A stretch of DNA of 7,667 bases, taken from contig JBKPCR010000465.1 in NCBI GenBank assembly GCA_046727435.1, forward strand, positions 1 through 7,667, given 5' to 3'. Below are positions 1 to 5,496 of the stretch, one piece after another. A program made the position numbers and the translations under genes. The number at the start of each line of letters is the position of its first letter. Within the stretch, counting starts at the first letter, position 1. The stretch is from CAVPRW01 sp046727435 [NCBI: bacterium] (GTDB taxonomy: Bacteria > Tectomicrobia > Entotheonellia > J063). The notes below the pieces were generated by a model. That model searched no databases and had not been told where the DNA came from. It saw nothing but the letters and a program-made list of their open reading frames with translations.

Positions 1-719
1 ACCAACAGGTAGAGCGGCGTGACGTACGTGAGCACCCACAGGAAGAACCGGGGGATCCGGACCTGTGCCCCCCGGTGAATTTCTTCCCAGGCGCGCCCCG
101 GCCGAAAGAGCCAGACGAACAGGATCGTCTCGACCAAGGCGAAGAGCGTGACCCCGAAAGTGCCGGCCCAGAAATCGATCTCATCCAGCGCGCCGCTCTG
201 AAGCCCCAGGATGGGCACGTGCGCCGCCAGGAAGATCACGGCCGACGTCACGAGCACGGCCTTCCGGTGGCTCCAGCTGAGGTCGTCCTGCAGGAAGGTG
301 ATGAGCGGCTGCATCAAGGCCAGCTGGGACAAGGTGCCCGCGATGAACAGTAAGCCAAACCACGCCGTCCCAAACGCCACATGCCATGGCAACTGTTGGA
401 GCACGACCGGCATGGTGGCGAATCCCAGGTTAAAGGCCCCCCCTTGGGCCACGTCCATGGTCCCCTGGGGTCCAAAGAACGCGTAAGCGATGGGGATCGC
501 GATCGTGCTGCCGAGGATGACCTCGCCCCACTCGTTCACCATGGTGGTGGACAGGCCGGTCACCACCACATCGTCCCTGCTTCGCAGGTAGCTGGCATAG
601 ACCTGGATCGTGCCGAAGCCGACGCTCAAGGTGAAAAAGATTTGGCCCGCGGCGGCGAGCCACACCTTGGCATCCGTCAACCGGGACAGATCGGGATCCC
701 AGAGAAATCCCATGCCGTT
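1..719 (-). pseudogene. LeuT-type symporter, C-terminal half, same frame after the TGA; runs off the left edge
   Basis: I translated this stretch by hand in the same frame as the preceding half and found no further stop down to position 3. It begins NGMGFLWDPDLSRL and gives the TM6 motif GQIFFTLSVGFG, then VNEWGEVILG (TM7), IAGTLSQLALMQP (TM8) and DEIDFWAGTFGVT. Compared with LeuT from memory, the binding residues F253, T254, S256, F259, N286 and S355 are kept, I359 becomes Leu, and E290 is kept, as in chloride-independent bacterial members. The position of LeuT T354 is Leu. About 457 codons of the gene are visible against about 515 in LeuT, so roughly the last 60-70 residues lie outside the window. 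It is called a pseudogene because of the TGA at 720-722. A restart ATG exists at 711-713, but no functional transporter is expected from it. Readthrough or a sequencing error would restore a full protein, since selection on the downstream half looks intact. Confidence 0.85.
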
Positions 720-1373
720 TCAGACGTGGTGCTCTGGGTGGCTGGGGTCCGGGGCCCCGAGGGTGAGCACGCGGACGGTGAGCAGCACGGAGAGCAGGAT
801 GAGCACCGGCATCCCCCAACTGGCGGCGCGTTCGATGCCTCTGCGGATGCCGCCCGAGAGAATCCAGGTGTTGAAGGCCATGGTCAGGACGAAGCAGAGA
901 TATGCAAGTCCGCTGACACCCCACCGGGAGTGACTGCCCTGGAAGCCCGCGAGGAACTCAGACATGCCCTCCCGCCAGGTCACGCCGACATACGTCCCGA
1001 ACAGGGCGTAGGAGGTATACGCCAGGGTCCAGGACTGCACGTAGACGTAATAGCACCCGACCGCCACGGGCAGGAGGATCCCCAAGGCGCCGAGATACTT
1101 GGCGACGGGGTGGCTCCAGAGGAGTTGAAAAATGCCCGGAGCGGTGCCATGGCCTCGCTCGCCCCCCATACGGCCCATCGCCCATTCGCACCACATCAAG
1201 GGTATGGCAAGGAAAATCAAGGCGCAGAAGTAGGGGATCATGAACGCCCCGCCGCCGTTCTGCGCGGCCTGTACGGGGAACCGCAGGTAGTTTCCTAAAC
1301 CCGTGGCATTGCCCGCCATGGCGAGGACCAACCCCAGTCTTGTCATCCACACTTCCCGGCTGTTATGTGCCAT
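720..1373 (-). CDS. LeuT-type sodium:amino-acid symporter, N-terminal half ending at an in-frame TGA
   Basis: Encodes 217 residues covering TM1 to TM5 of a neurotransmitter:sodium symporter, an inner-membrane protein that uses the Na+ gradient to import amino acids. The start ATG (1371-1373) has a GGGAGG ribosome site 5 nt upstream, and the N-terminus lines up directly with Aquifex LeuT as I remember it. TM1 contains the unwound sodium/substrate segment AGNATGLGNYLRFP (residues 20-33), followed by the conserved GGGAF and EWAMGR stretches. The tyrosine pair equivalent to LeuT Y107/Y108 is present in CYYVY. Translation stops at TGA 720-722, but the same frame continues immediately into the second half of the family, so this is one gene with one nonsense codon. 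Alone, the product would lack TM6 and TM8, which complete the transport site, and would not be functional. An upstream ATG at 1437-1439 is less likely because it adds a basic extension without homology. Confidence 0.85.
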   Translation of the reverse strand: MAHNSREVWMTRLGLVLAMAGNATGLGNYLRFPVQAAQNGGGAFMIPYFCALIFLAIPLMWCEWAMGRMGGERGHGTAPGIFQLLWSHPVAKYLGALGILLPVAVGCYYVYVQSWTLAYTSYALFGTYVGVTWREGMSEFLAGFQGSHSRWGVSGLAYLCFVLTMAFNTWILSGGIRRGIERAASWGMPVLILLSVLLTVRVLTLGAPDPSHPEHHV

Positions 1374-1557
1374 GGTGCCTCCCTGTCGCCCTCTCCGTCG
1401 AGCATTCATCCGTGGCACAACGCCGAAGGGGACGAGCACCCGGTGAGGGATACGCCGCCGCCTTGCGGGGTCAACGCGGATACGTCAGCCTGAGCGCCGC
1501 CTGGGGCGATGCCCGTCCCGGGGCGATACCGGCGGCACGTCGCACCCTTTCTGGCCC

Positions 1558-1586
1558 CCTGATCAGGTTGAGCGGGACTAGGTTGA
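1558..1586. repeat. Palindrome CCTGATCAGG overlapping a direct repeat of AGGTTGA; possible operator
   Basis: CCTGATCAGG at 1558-1567 is a perfect 10-bp palindrome. AGGTTGA occurs at 1565-1571 and again at 1580-1586, a 15-bp period. The cluster sits in the middle of a divergent intergenic region, where a regulator of one or both flanking genes might bind. Such short matches can arise by chance, and no regulator gene is in the window. Confidence 0.25.
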
Positions 1587-1620
1587 CCATGCCTGCAAAA
1601 GACCCAATTGTCGGCGCCAT

Positions 1621-1660
1621 ACCGATTGTGATAGTCTCTGATCTTATATTCAACTATGAC
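1621..1660 (+). promoter_or_regulatory. AT-rich stretch, weak candidate promoter for the plus-strand operon
   Basis: TATATT at 1645-1650 matches five of six bases of the sigma-70 -10 consensus and lies 86 bp before the DUF1501 start. No good -35 hexamer stands 16-18 bp upstream; TTGTGA at 1626-1631 is only 13 bp away. On the minus strand, TTGAAT (1653-1648) followed after 17 bp by CACAAT is an equally weak candidate for the transporter. This is the only AT-rich part of the intergenic region, which is the main reason to place promoters here. Confidence 0.2.
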
Positions 1661-1723
1661 GTTTTGGGCCTGACGGTTGGCGCGCTTAAGGGTAGGGAGA
1701 GAAGCGACCATCGCGAACCCCGC

Positions 1724-1730
1724 GAGGAGG
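1724..1730 (+). promoter_or_regulatory. Ribosome-binding site GAGGAGG that fixes the DUF1501 start
   Basis: GAGGAGG stands 6 nt before ATG 1737-1739. The ATG at 1732-1734 is out of frame with the gene, and the open frame farther upstream (TTG at 1677) would place this strong site inside the coding region, so 1737 is preferred. Confidence 0.7.
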
Positions 1731-1736
1731 AATGCT

Positions 1737-2879
1737 ATGGCGTCCGCCATACGAGATAAAGCGCTTGTGATCATACAGCTGAGCGGCGGCAACGACTGCC
1801 TCAACACCGTTGTCCCATACACGAACGGGCTCTATCACGATTTCCGTCCCACGGTCAGTATTGCGGCCGAACATGTCTTGCCCATCGATGATGCCTTCGG
1901 CTTCAATCCGAGCATGGGGCCCATCAAACGCCTGTGGGATGAGGGGAAGGTGGCCATTATCAACGGCATCGGCTATCCGCACCCCGATCGCTCCCATTTC
2001 CGGTCGATGGATATTTGGCACACCGCGGAGCCCGAGAAAATCGGCAAAGAGGGCTGGCTAGGCCGCGCCATACGAACCCTGGATCCCAAAGGCGACAACG
2101 TGCTCATGGGCATCAACTTCGGTCGAGGCCTGCCGAGAGCCCTTGGTTGCCGGGGTGTTCCGGTCGCTTCGGTGGGGAACCTCGAGACCTATGGCCTCTA
2201 CCCTGACCTTCAGGAGGAGCGGTCGCGACAGTTTGCGCTGCAGACCTTTACCAAGATGTACGGTGGGGGAGCAGGTCGGGATGCTGTTATGGGCTTCTTG
2301 GGTCAGACCGCCTCTGACGCGCTGAAGGGCGCCGACATTCTCAGGACAGCACCTGCGCGGTATGCCTCCACCGTGACATATGCCAACAATTCCGTGGCCC
2401 AAAGCCTCAAGAGCATGGCGCAGGTGATGTTCGCCGATCTTGGCACGCGCATTTACTACACCCAGTATGGCAGCTTTGATACCCACTCTGGAGAGCTGGC
2501 GACGCATGCGAAGCTGTGGCAGGAGGTTGCTGGCGCGGTCGGGACCTTCATGGACGATCTGCAGGCGCATGGCCGTGAAGACGACGCCTTGGTCTTCATT
2601 TTCTCCGAGTTTGGGCGCCGCATCCGCGACAACGGTTCTGGTACCGACCACGGCTCAGGCGGTGTGGCGTTTGTCATCGGCAAGGCGGTGCAGGGTGGGA
2701 TGTACGGTGAGTATCCTTCCCTAAAGGTTGAAGCGCAATTGGAGGGCGATCTGCACTTCAACAATGACTTCCGTTGTACCTATTCCACGCTCCTGGAGCA
2801 ATGGCTGGGCTTGGACCCTGCACCCATTGTGAATGGCCAGTTCGAGCAGTTCGCATGTCTCAAGACGTCAGCATCATAG
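1737..2879 (+). CDS. DUF1501 family protein (alkaline-phosphatase-like fold), without signal peptide
   Basis: A 380-residue protein of the DUF1501 family, which is grouped with the alkaline phosphatase/sulfatase superfamily; the substrate is unknown. The motifs appear in family order: LVIIQLSGGNDCLNTVVPY (residues 10-28), the RP at 37-38, GYPHPDRSHFRSMDIW (79-94), GSFDTHSG (245-252), and EFGRRIRDNGSGTDHG (291-306). D20, D248, H250, D304 and H305 are plausible metal ligands by analogy with the fold. Most family members begin with a twin-arginine signal of 30 or more residues. This one starts 9 residues before the first beta strand, with no RR motif and no hydrophobic leader, so it is probably cytoplasmic. 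The common GGNDG turn reads GGNDC here. It ends 33 bp before the DUF1800 gene, its usual genomic partner, and is the first gene of the plus-strand run. Family assignment is secure; the enzymatic role is inference. Confidence 0.93.
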   Translation: MASAIRDKALVIIQLSGGNDCLNTVVPYTNGLYHDFRPTVSIAAEHVLPIDDAFGFNPSMGPIKRLWDEGKVAIINGIGYPHPDRSHFRSMDIWHTAEPEKIGKEGWLGRAIRTLDPKGDNVLMGINFGRGLPRALGCRGVPVASVGNLETYGLYPDLQEERSRQFALQTFTKMYGGGAGRDAVMGFLGQTASDALKGADILRTAPARYASTVTYANNSVAQSLKSMAQVMFADLGTRIYYTQYGSFDTHSGELATHAKLWQEVAGAVGTFMDDLQAHGREDDALVFIFSEFGRRIRDNGSGTDHGSGGVAFVIGKAVQGGMYGEYPSLKVEAQLEGDLHFNNDFRCTYSTLLEQWLGLDPAPIVNGQFEQFACLKTSAS

Positions 2880-2912
2880 ACAGCGCATGCTTGTGTAGAA
2901 GGAGGCAGGAGT

Positions 2913-4328
2913 ATGCATCAGCAAGACATGACGCTCATGGCGCATTTGCTGCGCCGCGCTGGGTTTGGTGCGACCCGTGATGACCTCGAAGCGTATGTCG
3001 CCAAGGGCTATGAGGCAGTGGTCGAGGAATTGCTACACCCCAGCGACCCACAGGCCATGCCGGAGGACATCATCCGTCGCTACCACGTAGATCAGTCTGA
3101 GCTCCGCCAACTTGACGCCGCCGGAGCGAATTGGCTCTATCGCATGATCACGACCAGGTGCCCGTTGGAGGAGAAGATCGCCCTCTTCTGGCATGGCCTC
3201 TTTGCGACGGGCTACGCCAAGCTCAATCAGGCCAGGGCACTGCTCAACCAAATCGATATGTTCCGGCGATACGGCCTCGGGCGGTTCGATACGCTGCTCG
3301 TCGAGCTCTCCAAAGACCCGGCGATGATTATTTGGCTCGATAATAACACCAATCATAAGGGCTCCATTAACGAAAACTACGGTCGTGAATTGTTGGAGTT
3401 GTTCTCGATGGGCATCGGGAACTATACCGAGCAGGATATCAAGGAGTGCGCCCGTGCCTTCACCGGATGGACGCTGGGGAACGCCGAGTACATGGCCGTG
3501 CGCGCCAGCAAGGATTCCATCTGGCCCTACGGGCGTATCGCGTGGCATTTTGAGTACCGCGATGGGGACCACGACGACGGTGAAAAGACCTTCCTGGGCG
3601 AGACGGACCGGTTCAATGGCGAGGAGATCATCGACATCATCGCGCGCCAGGAGGCCACGGCACGCTTCGTCAGCACACGGCTGTTTCAGTTCTTCGGCGC
3701 AGACGAGATCGACGCCGCGGGTGAACAGACGATTCAGGAGATGATGCAGTCCTACTTCGACTCCGGCTACGAGATTCGTGCAGTATTGCGGACGTTGTTC
3801 CACTCCGACTATTTCACGTCCGAGCAGGCGCGCTACGCTCGTGTCAAGGGGCCCGTCGAGCTTGTCGTTGGCGCCATCCGCCTGGCAGGAAGCTACCGGA
3901 CGCCCACGCTCGGGGCACATCAGCTGGCGTACCAAACCTTCTACATGGGTCAGGGCTTGCTTCAACCGCCCTCGGTCGAGGGGTGGCACGAGGGCCTGGA
4001 GTGGGTGGACAGCGGCTCACTGCTCGAGCGGATTAACTTCATTGCGAAGGAACTCAGCAATGTGCAGAACTCAGGTGTGCGGGCCATCATCGCTCGGCTG
4101 GCCACTGAGAATGGTGGCACGCTGATGCCCGAGCAGTTGGTTGACCGATGCTTAGATCTGGTCGGTCCCCTCTCAGTGCACGACGACACCCGAGCTGCCC
4201 TGGTCGAATTTGCCGCTAAGGATGGGGCGCTACAGCTCGAGGGACACCAACCAGGCGATCCCTCCGAACAGCGAGTCGGCAACATGCTGCGGATGATCGC
4301 CTCGACCAGGGAATTCCAACTGGCCTAA
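2913..4328 (+). CDS. DUF1800 family protein
   Basis: A 471-residue protein of the DUF1800 family, function unknown, a frequent neighbour of DUF1501. The start ATG has AAGGAGG at 2899-2905, 7 nt upstream. Family hallmarks are HLLRRAGFG near the N-terminus (residues 11-19), NENYGRELLELFSMG (153-167) followed by YTEQDIKECARAFTGW, the acidic HDDGEKTFLG stretch (about 220-229), and VEGWHEGLEW in the C-terminal third. The length is in the normal range. As with the upstream partner, there is no signal peptide: the N-terminus is MHQQDMTLMAHLL and leads straight into the first helix of the domain. In many genomes DUF1800 precedes DUF1501; here the order is reversed. It is probably cotranscribed with its upstream neighbour. 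It is followed by a 91-bp gap carrying a large inverted repeat. A catalytic role cannot be assigned from sequence alone. Confidence 0.93.
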   Translation: MHQQDMTLMAHLLRRAGFGATRDDLEAYVAKGYEAVVEELLHPSDPQAMPEDIIRRYHVDQSELRQLDAAGANWLYRMITTRCPLEEKIALFWHGLFATGYAKLNQARALLNQIDMFRRYGLGRFDTLLVELSKDPAMIIWLDNNTNHKGSINENYGRELLELFSMGIGNYTEQDIKECARAFTGWTLGNAEYMAVRASKDSIWPYGRIAWHFEYRDGDHDDGEKTFLGETDRFNGEEIIDIIARQEATARFVSTRLFQFFGADEIDAAGEQTIQEMMQSYFDSGYEIRAVLRTLFHSDYFTSEQARYARVKGPVELVVGAIRLAGSYRTPTLGAHQLAYQTFYMGQGLLQPPSVEGWHEGLEWVDSGSLLERINFIAKELSNVQNSGVRAIIARLATENGGTLMPEQLVDRCLDLVGPLSVHDDTRAALVEFAAKDGALQLEGHQPGDPSEQRVGNMLRMIASTREFQLA

Positions 4329-4340
4329 CAATAGTAATGA

Positions 4341-4403
4341 AGTGATGAGTGGTTAGTGGGCGGTGGTTAGAGAAAATCTGGCTTGTACTAACCACTCATC
4401 ACT
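4341..4403. repeat. 17-bp perfect inverted repeat made of TGGTTAG-like heptamers
   Basis: The arm AGTGATGAGTGGTTAGT at 4341-4357 is the exact reverse complement of 4387-4403, with a 29-nt loop. The left side reads as heptamers in phase: TGATGAG (4343), TGGTTAG (4350), TGGGCGG (4357) and TGGTTAG (4364). On the minus strand the right side reads TGGTTAG, TGATGAG, TGGTTAG (4408-4388). The loop heptamer at 4364-4370 can also pair with CTAACCA at either 4388-4394 or 4402-4408, so alternative hairpins exist. There is no T-tract, so it is not a classical intrinsic terminator. It resembles the short heptameric repeat families dispersed between genes in some bacteria. No target-site duplication was seen. 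It ends 16 bp before the NHL start and may affect mRNA stability or partly separate the downstream genes. Confidence 0.8.
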
Positions 4404-4407
4404 AACC

Positions 4408-4415
4408 AGGGGGGG
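4408..4415 (+). promoter_or_regulatory. G-run ribosome-binding site AGGGGGGG before the GTG start of the NHL gene
   Basis: AGGGGGGG lies 4 nt before GTG 4420-4422. It is an atypical, slippery Shine-Dalgarno sequence, placed just after the inverted repeat, so hairpin formation could influence initiation. The earlier in-frame GTG at 4363 lies within the hairpin loop, and the next ATG (4453) lacks a good site. Confidence 0.45.
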
Positions 4416-4419
4416 AACC

Positions 4420-5451
4420 GTGAGTGCTCAAGTCGCTACGCCAAGCATCACGATGCAGTATGTCAAGACCATTGGTATTGTCAACAATGGGTTCAACGGG
4501 CGTGGCTTTGCTAACCCCTACGATCTGGTCGTAAGCCAGGATGGGCGCATCTTCGTGCTGAACCGCTGCGACCCGACGCGTGCCGCCGCCATCCGTGTGG
4601 GCATCTGCACGCTGGAAGAGGAGTACCTAGGAGAGTTCGGTAACGGCTTTGGCGCCGGTGACGGGCAGTTCGCCTGGCCCGTGGCCATGGCCTTTGACAG
4701 CCAGGAGCGATTGTACATCACTGACGAGCATAATCACCGCATTTCGATATTCGATACCTCAGGAACATTCCTGGGCAAATGGGGCACATTAGGTGGTGAT
4801 GCCGGCGAGCTCAACGGTCCCGCTGGTATCGCCATCGATGCTGAAGACCATGTGTACGTCGTGGACCAACACAACCATCGCGTTCAGAAGTTCACGACCG
4901 ATGGCACATACATCCTCCAGTGGGGTGAGGCCGGCACGCACGACGGCCAGTTCAATCTCCCCTGGGGCGTGGCTGTGGATGCCCAGGGCGCGGTGTATGT
5001 AGCTGACTGGCGCAACGACCGCGTCCAGAAATTCACCCCCGATGGGCAGTTTGTGGCCAGGTTTGGCGAGTCAGGCCAGGGCGAGGGCCAGTTCAATCGG
5101 CCGTCGAGCGTCGCGGTAGACTCAGAGGGGTACATGTATGTGGCGGACTGGGGGAATGAGCGCGTGCAGGTCCTGGGACCGGACGGGACCTTCCAGTTGC
5201 TGCTGCGCGGGCAGGCCACCTTGTCGAAATGGGCTGAGGAGTTCTTCGCCTCCAACCCGGATGAGTGGCAGACACGAGCCGTCTCGAACCTCATCCCAAA
5301 CTTGCCTCCTCACCTCAACACGCCATATCATATCTCTTCCCAGACCGAGCCGTATTTCTGGGGGCCCGTGTCGGTGAAGCTCGATCGGGAGAATCGACTC
5401 TACGTCCCTGAAACCAATCGTCACCGCGTACAGATTTACCAGAAATCCTAA
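4420..5451 (+). CDS. NHL-repeat six-bladed beta-propeller protein
   Basis: About 343 residues from GTG 4420. NHL repeats form beta-propellers that bind proteins, RNA or ligands; some family members are enzymes such as lyases and lactonases. Repeats are recognisable by a G-x-F/L-N-x-P entry, a V-A-V-D segment, and V-Y-V-A-D-x-x-N-x-R-V-Q-x-F. They begin near residues 30, 82, 129, 176 and 223, so the four central blades have a 47-residue period, and a last blade ends at the C-terminus (VSVKLDRENRLYVPETNRHRVQIY). That gives six blades, with an N-terminal strand (QYVKTIG) likely closing the ring. The first blade carries a Cys-containing insertion (NRCDPTRAAAIRVGICTLEE). About 50 non-repeat residues (about 265-314) are inserted between blades five and six. 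No signal peptide or transmembrane helix is seen. The start is less certain than for the neighbours: GTG 4363 and ATG 4453 are alternatives. The role is unknown; scaffold or sugar/lactone-type enzyme are both possible. Confidence 0.88.
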   Translation: MSAQVATPSITMQYVKTIGIVNNGFNGRGFANPYDLVVSQDGRIFVLNRCDPTRAAAIRVGICTLEEEYLGEFGNGFGAGDGQFAWPVAMAFDSQERLYITDEHNHRISIFDTSGTFLGKWGTLGGDAGELNGPAGIAIDAEDHVYVVDQHNHRVQKFTTDGTYILQWGEAGTHDGQFNLPWGVAVDAQGAVYVADWRNDRVQKFTPDGQFVARFGESGQGEGQFNRPSSVAVDSEGYMYVADWGNERVQVLGPDGTFQLLLRGQATLSKWAEEFFASNPDEWQTRAVSNLIPNLPPHLNTPYHISSQTEPYFWGPVSVKLDRENRLYVPETNRHRVQIYQKS

Positions 5452-5480
5452 AGGGCTTTTCCTCTGAGGCATGATTGTGG

Positions 5481-5487
5481 AAGGAGA
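5481..5487 (+). promoter_or_regulatory. Ribosome-binding site AAGGAGA that fixes the flavoprotein start
   Basis: AAGGAGA precedes ATG 5497-5499 by 9 nt. The in-frame GTG at 5488 touches this site and would be too close to use, so ATG 5497 is preferred. Confidence 0.6.
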
Positions 5488-5496
5488 GTGTGCCAT

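Larger units (their letters stand above)
1374..1736. other. Divergent intergenic region (363 bp), no convincing gene
   Basis: This gap separates the leftward transporter from the rightward DUF1501 gene, so it should hold promoters for both. The half near the transporter (about 1440-1560) is GC-rich, with short repeats: GGGGCGAT occurs at 1503-1510 and 1520-1527, and the GCCGCC at 1496-1501 can pair with the GGCGGC at 1531-1536. The part at about 1590-1665 is AT-richer. Open frames crossing the gap have no ribosome site or recognisable protein motif. No known riboswitch consensus was recognised. Confidence 0.6.

Noticed and set aside
690-722. TGA 720-722 as a selenocysteine codon
   Set aside because: The best hairpin just downstream is a five-pair GGGAT/ATCCC stem with a 9-nt loop, not a convincing bacterial SECIS. 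LeuT-family proteins have no conserved Cys/Sec at this loop position.
381-1298. 305-codon open frame on the plus strand opposite the transporter
   Set aside because: It is antisense to a well-supported transporter, is rich in G/H/E/R as expected of a GC-rich shadow, and has no recognisable motif.
1540-1590. TPP-riboswitch-like string on the minus strand (ACCTGATCAGG followed by CCAG)
   Set aside because: The matching 5' TPP motif (CTGAGA) is absent upstream, and the string is explained by the CCTGATCAGG palindrome.
1340-1759. 139-codon open frame bridging the intergenic region on the plus strand, and a 60-codon minus-strand frame at 1471-1653
   Set aside because: Neither has a good ribosome site or recognisable domain. 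The first overlaps the starts of both flanking genes, and the second starts with TTG.
3033-3989. 318-codon open frame on the minus strand opposite DUF1800
   Set aside because: It is a shadow of a clearly conserved gene, with no ribosome site or family motif.
4341-4403. Intrinsic transcription terminator
   Set aside because: There is no T-tract after either arm and the loop is 29 nt long, so it was annotated as an inverted repeat.
5440-5470. Small terminator after the NHL gene (AAAGGGCTTTTCC)
   Set aside because: Only four pairs with a two-base loop; too short to form, and the next gene is 45 bp away in the same direction.
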